DNA of 64,000 nucleotides from Crocosphaera sp. UHCC 0190 (GTDB lineage: Bacteria > Cyanobacteriota > Cyanobacteriia > Cyanobacteriales > Microcystaceae), in the NCBI RefSeq assembly GCF_034932065.1, contig NZ_JAYGHP010000004.1, positions 179,585 to 243,584 on the forward strand, given 5' to 3'. Of this stretch, positions 34,089-42,300 are shown piece by piece (the stretch's first letter is position 1; each line of letters opens with the position of its first letter). The translations under genes were made by a program, and so were the position numbers. The notes beneath the pieces were generated by a model that saw only the letters and a list, made by a program, of their open reading frames with translations, had not been told where the DNA came from and did no database searches.

Positions 34089-35000
34089 TTAGCATTCTGT
34101 GATAAATTCCAAACAGCCCTGATCCCCATCTAATTGTACCTCAATCCCCACAGGCAAACAGGCATTAACCCCATCATGACCAAAGGGTAACTCAGACACC
34201 ACCGGAATGCCCAGATCTCCCAGGCGATCGCGCAAGACATCTTCCACTGTCCAACGGGAACTTTCTGAGGGGCGATCGCAACGACTAAACCGCCCTAAAG
34301 CAATACCTTTCACCCCCCGAAATGCACCCATTAACCGCCACTGAGTTAATTGACGATCAATGCGATAGGGGACTTCTCCTACATCTTCTAGGGCTAATAT
34401 GACCCCCTCTAATGAGGGTTGTAGGGGGGTTCCCAAGAGGTGTGTCCCTACGGTTAAATTAGCAGGAAGTAACCGTCCCTTGACTTGACCGCCTCCCCAC
34501 CCTTGACCTTGCAAGGAGTCCAACGGATACCCTTGGAGATAATTAAATAATCTTTGCAGTGACCAGTCAGGTTCTTGAGCTAAAGTCGTTAAGACGGGGC
34601 CATGAAGGCTAGAAATCCCTACTTTGGCTAAATTCCAGAGTAATCCCGTAATATCAGAAAAGCCAACGAGCCACTTCGGAAATTCCGCAAAAATTGCCTC
34701 CCAATCTCCATTTTCCAATAACCTTGCACTACCATAACCCCCTCTGGTACAAATAATGGCCTTCACTTCAGGGTTTTTCCAGGCTTGTAGTAAAGCGTCT
34801 CGACGTTGTTGATCCGTTCCCCCTAAGTAACCATAATGGGCGTTCCATTGGTTGCCTAATTCTACCTGATAACCTTGCGATCGCCAAATTTCTAAGCCTT
34901 TTTCCAAGGCAGTAAATTCTTTGAGTGCGCCACTAGGTGCGATGACTTGTATTGTATCTCCAGGTTGAAGAAAAGGGGGTTTTTTCCAGGGGTTAATCAA
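34089..35000 (-). CDS. LD-carboxypeptidase (peptidase S66)
   Basis: The 303-residue enzyme has IQVIAPSG near the start and RGGYGSARLLE near residue 88, carrying the nucleophilic Ser. The Glu and His of the catalytic set lie in LALEDVGEVPYRIDRQ and ELPFGHDGVNACLPVG. The family releases the terminal D-Ala from murein tetrapeptides for cell-wall recycling, or hydrolyses modified peptides (MccF-like). No signal peptide, so it acts in the cytoplasm. Confidence 0.9.
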   Translation of the reverse strand: MINPWKKPPFLQPGDTIQVIAPSGALKEFTALEKGLEIWRSQGYQVELGNQWNAHYGYLGGTDQQRRDALLQAWKNPEVKAIICTRGGYGSARLLENGDWEAIFAEFPKWLVGFSDITGLLWNLAKVGISSLHGPVLTTLAQEPDWSLQRLFNYLQGYPLDSLQGQGWGGGQVKGRLLPANLTVGTHLLGTPLQPSLEGVILALEDVGEVPYRIDRQLTQWRLMGAFRGVKGIALGRFSRCDRPSESSRWTVEDVLRDRLGDLGIPVVSELPFGHDGVNACLPVGIEVQLDGDQGCLEFITEC

Positions 35001-35055
35001 TCGTTTTCTCTAAAAATTATGATATTTTTCTGTTTATTAAACCACAAAATAACAA

Positions 35056-35280
35056 TTAACTTTCAAGCTGTTTACTAGAACTTACCCAACCATAGTCTAA
35101 CCAATCAAAAATGCGTTCTAATTGAGATAAAGTAATCAAGCCATAACGCCACAGCAGCATGGGAAAGGAACTGTAGGGAAGTTCAGGATGACGCTGTACT
35201 AAGGCAATTGATTCCGCAGGAATATCTAGTTCTTGCCTTAGGAAGTGGAGAAATCGTTGATGTTTATCGAAGCTGTTCAT
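35056..35280 (-). CDS. DUF2949 family protein
   Basis: The 74-residue cyanobacteria-specific protein has LRQELDIPAESIALVQRH followed by PMLLWRYGLITLSQLERI, the DUF2949 pattern. Function unknown. It is upstream of the S66 peptidase on the same strand, 55 bp apart. The 340 bp between this gene and the NADH dehydrogenase holds its promoter and a terminator. Confidence 0.85.
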   Translation of the reverse strand: MNSFDKHQRFLHFLRQELDIPAESIALVQRHPELPYSSFPMLLWRYGLITLSQLERIFDWLDYGWVSSSKQLES

Positions 35281-35551
35281 AGGACTATCCTCCTCTACCT
35301 CGAAGCTCTACTAGCCCGTTCGATTTAGACACCAGTGTAAGGTAGTCTGGATCAATCAACCTCCCCATAAAGGTTCACCCATTTGGGTGAAATTTCACGA
35401 AGACAGATCTCATTTTTTGAAAAACCCAGTTAAATCACAAAGAAAGAATAAAAAACGGCAACCAACCGGATTCTAGATTACCTTTGGAGAAAGTCAGCTA
35501 TTTTTAAGGAAATTTTTAGAGCAATGAAATTAAACAAGAAATTGTATATTC

Positions 35552-35596
35552 AAAAAAAACTCAGAAGAGGCGATTGCAACCGGCCCCTTCTGAGTT
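35552..35596 (-). terminator. Terminator of the type II NADH dehydrogenase gene
   Basis: On the minus strand AACTCAGAAGGGG pairs with CCTCTTCTGAGTT (one bulge) and is followed by eight Ts. It lies 28 bp after the dehydrogenase stop. Confidence 0.85.
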
Positions 35597-35624
35597 GCTA
35601 AAATGCAGTTAAAATGGGTGTAAA

Positions 35625-36995
35625 CTACCCAACTTCTAGACGATGGGGAGCTTGAACCGATGCTTCGTAAATAATCGTCTCATGATCATCTTCCAGCTTG
35701 ATTTCAGGGTCTTGTCCTGGTGTGGTAATTAAACGTGCGCCCTTGCTTTCTGTGAAGTAACTCCAAGCCCACTGAATCATCACAATTAGCTTGTTGTCGA
35801 ATTCCAGTAAGTAGAAGACATGGATAAATAACCAGACAAACCAAGCAAGGAAACCTGATAATTTGAGCCAACCCATATCAACAACGGCTTGGTGTTTCCC
35901 AATAACTGCCAAGTTACCCCAGTCTAAATACTTAAACGGGGCTAAAGGACGGTTTTGCAATCCATTACGAATAAAACGGGCCACATATTCCCCTTCTTGC
36001 ATCGCTACAGGAGCAATACCAGGTAACAGGTTGCCTTCGCTATCAGCATAATGGGCTAAATCTCCAATCACAAAAATATTTTTGTACTTGGCTAGATTAA
36101 AATCAGGCTCCACCATAACTCGTCCCGCTTTATCGAGTTGAGCATCGGCACATTCCGCTAAAACATTAGCCATAGCAGAGGCTTTCATTCCTGCTGTCCA
36201 GAGAATGGTGCGGGCGCGAATTTGCTCTACCGTTTCACCCTGACGGTAACTAACCAATTGACCCTTAATATCGGTTACTCTGACCCCTGTTTTGACAGTT
36301 ACGCCTAATTTTTCTAAGGATGCTTGGGCTTTGGCGGAGAGATGGGGCGGATAAGCGGGTAAAATACAGTTAGGACTTTGTAAGAGGATGATTTCTGCTT
36401 GGGAGGTATCAATATTGCGGAAATCTTCTTTTAAGGTGCCATGGGCTAATTCAGCTAAGGCTCCTGCTAATTCTACTCCAGCCGGGCCCCCACCGACTAA
36501 CACAAAGGTTAACCAGTCTTTTCTTCTTTCGGGGTTGGGTTCTTTTTCTGCTGCTTCAAAAGCAATAAATATCCGCCGACGAATTTCTTGGGCGTTTTCA
36601 ATGGTTTTCAAGCCAGGGGCCTTATCTTCCCAGTCATTGCCAAAGTATTGATGGGTGACACCTGTGGCTAAAATGAGGGAGTCATATTCAAGTTCTCGGT
36701 AACGCATTGTAACGGTTTGCCGTTCGGGATCAATACTGGTAACTTCTCCCATTAACACTTCAGTGTTTTTATTTTTACTTAAAAGAGAGCGTAATGGGGA
36801 AGAAATATCCGCAGGGGATAAACCTCCCGTTGCCACTTGATAAAGTAAAGGTTGGAAAACATGAAAGTTACGTTTATCAATTAAGGTGACTTTGACGGGG
36901 GCTTTAGCTAGTTTTTGGGCGGCATAAAGTCCTCCAAAACCACCACCGACAATGACGACATGATGAAGTTCAGTGTTATTATTCTGACTAACCAT
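35625..36995 (-). CDS. Type II NADH dehydrogenase (NDH-2)
   Basis: From the ATG at 36995 (GGAAGAG upstream) the protein has 456 residues; a TTG at 37040 is less likely. It has two dinucleotide folds: FAD site VVIVGGGFGGLYAAQKL and NADH site FVLVGGGPAGVELAGALAE near residue 165, plus IFVIGDLAHY near 305. The C-terminal part has a hydrophobic stretch (FLAWFVWLFIHVFYLLEF) that anchors it to the membrane. It passes electrons from NAD(P)H to plastoquinone without pumping protons; in cyanobacteria NDH-2 is thought to sense redox state. Confidence 0.92.
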   Translation of the reverse strand: MVSQNNNTELHHVVIVGGGFGGLYAAQKLAKAPVKVTLIDKRNFHVFQPLLYQVATGGLSPADISSPLRSLLSKNKNTEVLMGEVTSIDPERQTVTMRYRELEYDSLILATGVTHQYFGNDWEDKAPGLKTIENAQEIRRRIFIAFEAAEKEPNPERRKDWLTFVLVGGGPAGVELAGALAELAHGTLKEDFRNIDTSQAEIILLQSPNCILPAYPPHLSAKAQASLEKLGVTVKTGVRVTDIKGQLVSYRQGETVEQIRARTILWTAGMKASAMANVLAECADAQLDKAGRVMVEPDFNLAKYKNIFVIGDLAHYADSEGNLLPGIAPVAMQEGEYVARFIRNGLQNRPLAPFKYLDWGNLAVIGKHQAVVDMGWLKLSGFLAWFVWLFIHVFYLLEFDNKLIVMIQWAWSYFTESKGARLITTPGQDPEIKLEDDHETIIYEASVQAPHRLEVG

Positions 36996-37274
36996 AAGTG
37001 TTTTCTCTTCCTTGGTTTGGCTTGGGGAAATTAAGGACAACTAATACTCAAACAAAATCAATACATCTTCTTTGTTATTCAGAAAAAGACGCACTAAGGA
37101 TCGTGAATTTGCTTGAGGGAATTTTTGGGGATTTTAAGGGCTAGAATTCTACTTATTTAACAGCTTAATTTATCTGGAAAGATTTTAAAGTATAGATTAA
37201 TACTGTTTAATTTGCAAAAATCTGATAAAAAAATAAGACCTACACTAAGGTCTTGCAGAGAATTAAGCTATTAT

Positions 37275-37448
37275 TTAAGTTTGTTGATGTCGCAAACTGG
37301 GAGCAACAGCAGTAACCATTTTGCTTTCATCTAATTGATTATTGAGAATTTTATTCGGTTGTGCGGCAATAGTTTGAGGAGAAGCGATCGCCTCTTGATA
37401 ATTAATGGGTAATACTTCAATTCTATGGAAGATACCTCTAGGGACAAT
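37275..37448 (-). pseudogene. Possible gene remnant (C-terminal frame without start)
   Basis: An open frame of about 57 codons on the minus strand reads like coding sequence (IEVLPINYQEAIASPQ at the left, ending VAPSLRHQQT and stop). It has no start codon and is interrupted by the palindrome at 37439. No family recognised. It may be the tail of a gene lost upstream; a chance open frame cannot be excluded. Confidence 0.35.
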
Positions 37449-37464
37449 TCATCAATTGTCCCTA
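37439..37464. repeat. Dispersed palindrome, TAGGGACAATT arms
   Basis: The arm TAGGGACAATT and its complement surround a 4-base loop. It resembles the GTAGGGGT family in outer arm and size and cuts off the open frame at 37275-37448. Confidence 0.75.
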
Positions 37465-37671
37465 CAAAGAACTTGAATAAATAAACATTATTCAAATATT
37501 AAATTAATGATTTAATCTTAAATAATTATTAAAAAGCTATTAAATATACAGTTCTTGAAAACTTATTAAAAAGTCATAAAATATACAAAGGTTTTTTGAG
37601 AAATAACATATATTTGTAACCAAAGAGTTGAGAAATGTATTGACAGGTGAAGATCTGCCCAAAAGAATATT

Positions 37672-38172
37672 ATGTTTAATTATCTTCCACCTTTGAACGA
37701 CCACAATTTACCTTATCCCGACACCCTTCATCCGATTGTTGTACATTTCGTAATTGCAATGGTTTTGTTTGCATTTTTATGCGATGTTATTGGTTATTTT
37801 ACTCAAAATCCCCGTTTATATGAAGTAAGTTGGTGGAATATGTTAATTGCCACTGCTTCTATCTTTGTTGCCATTATTTTTGGTCAATATGAAGCAGGGT
37901 TAGCCCAACCTTACGAAGTCGTACAACCCGTGTTAAATCTTCATACCCTGATTGGTTGGTCATTATCAGGACTTATTGCGAGTATTACCGGGTGGCGTTA
38001 TGTCATTCGCTCAAGAAACCCTGAAAATCTGCCCATTCCTTATCTGGGACTGGGACTAATTTTAGTGGCCATTGTTGGGGTTCAAGTGTATCTCGGAGAC
38101 GAGTTGGTATGGGTTTATGGACTGCATACCGTCCCTGTTGTTGAAGCAATTAAGGAGGGGATTTTACAATAA
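37672..38172 (+). CDS. DUF2231 membrane protein (first of pair)
   Basis: The 166-residue protein has four predicted membrane segments and the DUF2231 start motif (PDTLHPIVVHFVIAMVLFAF), in which conserved His residues could bind haem or metal. DUF2231 proteins commonly accompany the alternative respiratory oxidase of cyanobacteria. Its stop overlaps the next start by one base, so the two are translationally coupled and lead into the oxidase operon. No good ribosome site is seen before the ATG. Confidence 0.85.
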   Translation: MFNYLPPLNDHNLPYPDTLHPIVVHFVIAMVLFAFLCDVIGYFTQNPRLYEVSWWNMLIATASIFVAIIFGQYEAGLAQPYEVVQPVLNLHTLIGWSLSGLIASITGWRYVIRSRNPENLPIPYLGLGLILVAIVGVQVYLGDELVWVYGLHTVPVVEAIKEGILQ

Positions 38173-38786
38173 TGAATCCTGAAGCGATTAACTTATTACA
38201 AGCCGAGCTTGGTGCCAATGGACTCCCCTATACTATCCCCATTCATCCTAACCTAGTTCATTTAACCTTGGGATTATTTATTATTGCCATTGTTTTTGAT
38301 ACTTTGGGAGCAATGTTTGGGTTCCAAAAACCCCTGTTCAAAATCTTTGCTATTCCAGCTATTCGGTCAAATTTCTTTGATGTGGGTTGGTATAACCTCC
38401 TTGCTGCCTCAATTATTACCGTGTTTACCGTCGCTGCTGGGTTTTATGAGATGATGCTGGCTAACCCCATCACTGATATTAAAAGTGCTTGGGGACTTGA
38501 TGCCATGACTACCATGTTATGGCATGGAGTGGGGGGAGTCTTTCTCTTTGCTTTTATGGTTGGCATGACTATTTGGCGTGGGTTTCAACGATATATCTGG
38601 CGCAAAGAAAGAACCATCCAAGTGCAGTGGAGTTATTTAGGGGTGGGAATCTTTATGTTATTTCTCTTGTTCCTTCATGGCACTTTAGGGGCGCAAATTG
38701 CGGCTGAATTCGGAGTCCATAATACAGCAGATCAACTGTTAAAAATAGGACAAGAAGCCCAGTTGTTGCCACCTTCACAATCCTAA
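38172..38786 (+). CDS. DUF2231 membrane protein (second of pair)
   Basis: The 204-residue protein has four membrane segments. IPIHPNLVHLTLGLFIIAI near residue 22 again shows the paired His motif, and MTTMLWHGVGGVFLFAF near residue 110 and LFLHGTLGAQIAAEFGVH near 175 carry more conserved His residues. It is a paralogue of the preceding gene and lies 10 bp before ctaC. It may assist assembly or electron entry of the oxidase; this is inference from context. Confidence 0.85.
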   Translation: MNPEAINLLQAELGANGLPYTIPIHPNLVHLTLGLFIIAIVFDTLGAMFGFQKPLFKIFAIPAIRSNFFDVGWYNLLAASIITVFTVAAGFYEMMLANPITDIKSAWGLDAMTTMLWHGVGGVFLFAFMVGMTIWRGFQRYIWRKERTIQVQWSYLGVGIFMLFLLFLHGTLGAQIAAEFGVHNTADQLLKIGQEAQLLPPSQS

Positions 38787-38796
38787 CCTGGTATTA

Positions 38797-39681
38797 ATGA
38801 TGAAACCTCGCAATATTCTATTTTTGATTGCTTATGCGATCGCCTTAACAGGGATAAGTCTTTGGATAGGACAAGTATCCTATTCTTGGTTTCCCCCCCA
38901 AGCTTCGGCAGAGTCTGTCCTAATTGACAAATTATTTGCCTTCCTGGTGACCATAGGAGCCTTTATCTTTTTAGGGATCACAGGGGTGATGATTTATTCA
39001 GTCGTCTTTCAGAGGGCGGCCAAATATGATTTTAGTGATGGCCCCCATATTGAAGGCAATGTCACCCTAGAAATCGTCTGGACAGCCATTCCTATCCTGT
39101 TGGTGTTTTGGTTAGCTGGCTATAGTTACCAAATTTATCAACAAATGGCCATTCGTGGCCCCATGGAAGTAATGCACTTAGGGATGGGTCACGGAGACAC
39201 CCCGACTGTCGTTGAAGAACAATCTATTGAAGAAATTGAGGTGATCTCCAAACAGTGGGCCTGGGTGTTTCGTTATCCTGGTAGCAACGTTACCAGTACA
39301 GAATTGCATCTTCCGGCTAACCGAAGAATTCGTCTAGCCCTACAATCAGAAGATGTGCTACACGGCTTTTATATTCCCGCCTTTCGCCTCAAACAAGACA
39401 TTGTTCCCAACAAAACCACCGACTTTGAATTTACCCCGATTCGGGAAGGGACCTATCGTTTAAGAGACTCTCAATTTAGTGGGACTTATTTTGCAACGAT
39501 GCAAGCCAACGTAGTAGTGGAGTCCCCTGAAGCTTATGAAAACTGGTTATCTGAGGCCAAAAAACGGCAACCTTTACCGGCCTATAACCAGGCAGCGTCT
39601 GAATATACCCAACAAACTAGCAAAACTGGCTGGCCTACCGTTGTTCCGGCGGCCCCTCCCGTAGTGAATTACCCAACGTAA
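38797..39681 (+). CDS. ctaC: Alternative oxidase subunit II (ARTO, CuA site lost)
   Basis: The 294-residue subunit has hydrophobic segments at about 8-30, 45-70 and 95-115, then a cupredoxin domain outside the cytoplasm. The first CuA His region survives (EDVLHGFYIPAFRLKQD), but the usual CSELCGxxHxxM loop reads DSQFSGTYFATMQ, so both Cys and the second His are gone. This marks the CuA-less cyanobacterial alternative oxidase (often called CtaCII), thought to take electrons from quinol rather than cytochrome c. The Trp-rich QWAWVFRYPG motif is kept. Confidence 0.9.
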   Translation: MMKPRNILFLIAYAIALTGISLWIGQVSYSWFPPQASAESVLIDKLFAFLVTIGAFIFLGITGVMIYSVVFQRAAKYDFSDGPHIEGNVTLEIVWTAIPILLVFWLAGYSYQIYQQMAIRGPMEVMHLGMGHGDTPTVVEEQSIEEIEVISKQWAWVFRYPGSNVTSTELHLPANRRIRLALQSEDVLHGFYIPAFRLKQDIVPNKTTDFEFTPIREGTYRLRDSQFSGTYFATMQANVVVESPEAYENWLSEAKKRQPLPAYNQAASEYTQQTSKTGWPTVVPAAPPVVNYPT

Positions 39682-39692
39682 GGCAAAAACCC

Positions 39693-41372
39693 ATGACAGA
39701 CAGTCAAGTAAAAAATACCAACATTATTACAGAAAGCTATCAAGATCTATCGGCCAGAGATTGGAGACGGTATTTTAGCTTTAGTACCGATCATAAAGTC
39801 ATTGGCATTCAATACCTTGTCACTGCCTTTATCTTCTTTCTCGTCGGTGGCATCTTTGCGATGGTCATTCGGGGAGAATTAATCACTCCAGAAGCAGATT
39901 TAATCGATCGCACCTTCTATAACGGAATGTTCACCATGCACGGCACAATTATGCTGTTTTTGTGGACATTTCCTTCGTTAGTAGGATTAAGCAATTATTT
40001 AGTTCCCATTATGATCGGGGCCAAAGATATGGCCTTTCCTCGCCTCAATGCGGCCGCCTTTTGGATGGTTCCCGTAGTGGGAGTATTGATGATAGCGAGT
40101 TTCTTTGTCCCCAGTGGTTCGGCCCAAGCGGGTTGGTGGTCTTATCCTCCTGTTAGTTTACAAAATCCCACGGGACAGTTAATTACTGGGCAATTTCTCT
40201 GGATTTTAGCCGTTGCGATTTCTGGGGTATCCTCAATCATGGGGGCGGTGAATTTTGTCACCACTATTGTCAAAATGCGGGCCCCTGGGATGACCTTTTT
40301 TCGGATGCCGGCCTTTGTTTGGACGGTTTTAAGCGCGCAAATTATTCAATTATTTGGTCTTCCTGCCCTCACCGCCGGGGCAGTGATGTTACTGTTTGAT
40401 TTAACCGTCGGAACCAGCTTTTTTGACCCGTCTAAGGGTGGAAATCCCATTCTCTTTCAACATCTATTCTGGTTTTATTCTCACCCGGCAGTTTATGTGA
40501 TTATTCTGCCCATCTTTGGCATTTTCTCAGAAATCTTCCCCGTCTATTCCCGTAAACCCCTCTTTGGTTACAAAGTGGTAGCTATTTCCTCTTTAATCAT
40601 TGCGGGAGTGAGTGGGTTAGTTTGGGTGCATCATATGTATGCCAGTGGGACTCCTGGTTGGATGAGAATGATATTTATGTTATCCACCATGTGTGTCTCT
40701 GTTCCCACGGGCATTAAAGTATTTGCTTGGGTGGCAACAATATGGGGCGGTAAATTACGACTCAATACCCCCATGTTATTCGCCTTGGGTGCGTTGATCA
40801 TGTTTATTTTCGCAGGTGTCACCGGAATTATGTTATCGGCGGTTCCTGTGGATATTCATGTCAATAACACCTATTTTGTCGTGGGGCATTTCCATTATGT
40901 TTTGTATGGAACCGTGACAATGGGAATGTATGCTGCCATTTATCATTGGTTCCCCAAGATGACAGGGCGTATGTATTACGAAAGTTGGGGTCAAGTTCAT
41001 TTTTGGTTAGCCTTTATTGGCACTAATTTGAACTTTTTACCCATGCACCCTTTAGGGTTACAAGGAATGTTACGTCGGGTAGCTTCTTATGACCCTGAAT
41101 ACACCTTTTGGAACGTAGTGGCGAGTTTAGGGGCATTTTTGTTAGGAATGTCTACATTGCCCTTTATTGTTAATATGGTGAGTTCTTGGATACAGGGACC
41201 GATCGCACCCAGTAACCCTTGGCGAGCCATTGGGTTAGAGTGGTTAGTGTCATCTCCTCCCCCCATTGAGAATTTTGAAGATCTTCCTGTGGTTATTTCT
41301 GAACCCTATGGCTATGGTAAGTCAGACCCTTTGGTAAGTAACCTCGAAGGAATTATCGGCCATAGTGAGTAA
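39693..41372 (+). CDS. ctaD: Haem-copper oxidase subunit I (A2 type, ARTO)
   Basis: The 559-residue protein has twelve membrane segments. Haem and CuB ligands are present: MFTMHGTIML, the CuB/Tyr site FYSHPAVYVIIL, VWVHHMYASG, and VVGHFHYVLYG. The Glu of the A1-type proton path is replaced (YSHPAVY instead of GHPEVY), the hallmark of A2 oxidases. It reduces oxygen to water in the cytoplasmic and/or thylakoid membrane. The start lies 11 bp after ctaC. Confidence 0.95.
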   Translation: MTDSQVKNTNIITESYQDLSARDWRRYFSFSTDHKVIGIQYLVTAFIFFLVGGIFAMVIRGELITPEADLIDRTFYNGMFTMHGTIMLFLWTFPSLVGLSNYLVPIMIGAKDMAFPRLNAAAFWMVPVVGVLMIASFFVPSGSAQAGWWSYPPVSLQNPTGQLITGQFLWILAVAISGVSSIMGAVNFVTTIVKMRAPGMTFFRMPAFVWTVLSAQIIQLFGLPALTAGAVMLLFDLTVGTSFFDPSKGGNPILFQHLFWFYSHPAVYVIILPIFGIFSEIFPVYSRKPLFGYKVVAISSLIIAGVSGLVWVHHMYASGTPGWMRMIFMLSTMCVSVPTGIKVFAWVATIWGGKLRLNTPMLFALGALIMFIFAGVTGIMLSAVPVDIHVNNTYFVVGHFHYVLYGTVTMGMYAAIYHWFPKMTGRMYYESWGQVHFWLAFIGTNLNFLPMHPLGLQGMLRRVASYDPEYTFWNVVASLGAFLLGMSTLPFIVNMVSSWIQGPIAPSNPWRAIGLEWLVSSPPPIENFEDLPVVISEPYGYGKSDPLVSNLEGIIGHSE

Positions 41373-41376
41373 GGAT

Positions 41377-41404
41377 GTAGAGACGTTTCCTGAAACGTCT
41401 CTAC
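41377..41404. repeat. 28-bp palindrome inside the oxidase operon
   Basis: The arm GTAGAGACGTTTC, a CT centre and the exact complement, 4 bp after the ctaD stop and 52 bp before ctaE. There is no T-run. In RNA it would form a very stable hairpin between two co-directional oxidase genes. Confidence 0.9.
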
Positions 41405-41456
41405 TCCTAAAAAAAATCCAAGTAATTTAATCATTAATAGTTCGGAGAAGATAGCA

Positions 41457-42071
41457 ATGGATAGTTCAATTTCGTCAGAACAGCTACAGGAAGGGATCGG
41501 AGAACATGGACATGGCCACGAACATGATGCAGAAGGGAATAGTTTATTTGCCTTTATTGTTTTTCTCCTTTCAGAAAGTATCATTTTCCTGAGTTTTTTC
41601 ACAGGATATATTGTTTATAAAACCACAACTATTGATTGGCTACCTGCTGGAGTAACGGGACTCGAAATTAAAGAACCTGCTATTAATACGGTGGTTTTAG
41701 TTTCTAGTAGTTTTGTGATTTATATTGCAGAACAGTTCCTTGAACGTCGTCAACTCTGGGGTTTTCGTATATTCCTCTTAGCGACGATTGCCATGGGAAG
41801 TTATTTTTTGGTGGGACAAGCCATAGAATGGCATGGCCTTGAATTTGGCTTTACTTCAGGTGTATTCGGTGGAATGTTTTACCTCTTAACAGGGTTTCAT
41901 GGGTTACACGTTTTCACAGGTATTCTCTTACAAACTATTATGTTAGGTCGTTCTTTCTATCCAGGAAATTATGATAATGGTCATTTTGGGATAATGGCAA
42001 CCTCTCTTTTTTGGCATTTTGTTGATGTCATTTGGATTATTTTATTTGTCCTTCTTTATCTTTGGCAGTAA
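41457..42071 (+). CDS. ctaE: Haem-copper oxidase subunit III (ARTO)
   Basis: The 204-residue protein has five membrane segments and the subunit III pattern (FLLSESIIFLSFFTGYIVY, FHGLHVFTGILLQTI, WHFVDVIWIILFVLLYLW). Its soluble N-terminus carries a His cluster (GEHGHGHEHD) that could bind metal. It completes the ctaC-D-E set, separated from ctaD by 84 bp holding a palindrome. A MITE begins just after its stop. Confidence 0.92.
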   Translation: MDSSISSEQLQEGIGEHGHGHEHDAEGNSLFAFIVFLLSESIIFLSFFTGYIVYKTTTIDWLPAGVTGLEIKEPAINTVVLVSSSFVIYIAEQFLERRQLWGFRIFLLATIAMGSYFLVGQAIEWHGLEFGFTSGVFGGMFYLLTGFHGLHVFTGILLQTIMLGRSFYPGNYDNGHFGIMATSLFWHFVDVIWIILFVLLYLWQ

Positions 42072-42073
42072 AC

Positions 42074-42257
42074 GGTTTGTAGTGAGGGCTTTAGCCCTCT
42101 AAGCTGTCATGCATTTAATTGACCTGTTGTGACTGCATGGGAGCAGGGAGCAGGGAGCAGGGAGAGGGGGTTTTAACATCTGTACCAAATCTCAAAATAA
42201 GAGGTTTAAATGCACAACAGCTTATAAAAAACAGCCCTAAAGGGCTTACTACAAACC
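42074..42257. mobile_element. 184-bp MITE with long imperfect terminal inverted repeats
   Basis: The left end GGTTTGTAGTGAGGGCTTTA and the complement of the right end (GGTTTGTAGTAAGCCCTTTA) match over the first ten bases and again later through AAGCTGT and GCATTTAA. Each end carries its own small hairpin (AGGGCT/AGCCCT). The middle contains the heptamer GGGAGCA three times plus a variant (42139-42166). There is no coding capacity. It sits between ctaE and the GMC gene. Confidence 0.8.
42139..42166. repeat. Heptamer tandem repeat (GGGAGCA)n
   Basis: Three exact GGGAGCA units and one variant GGGAGAG, inside the MITE at 42074-42257. Confidence 0.85.
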
Positions 42258-42300
42258 AACACATTGAACATAAATCAACTAAAAAAAAGTAGAGACAATT

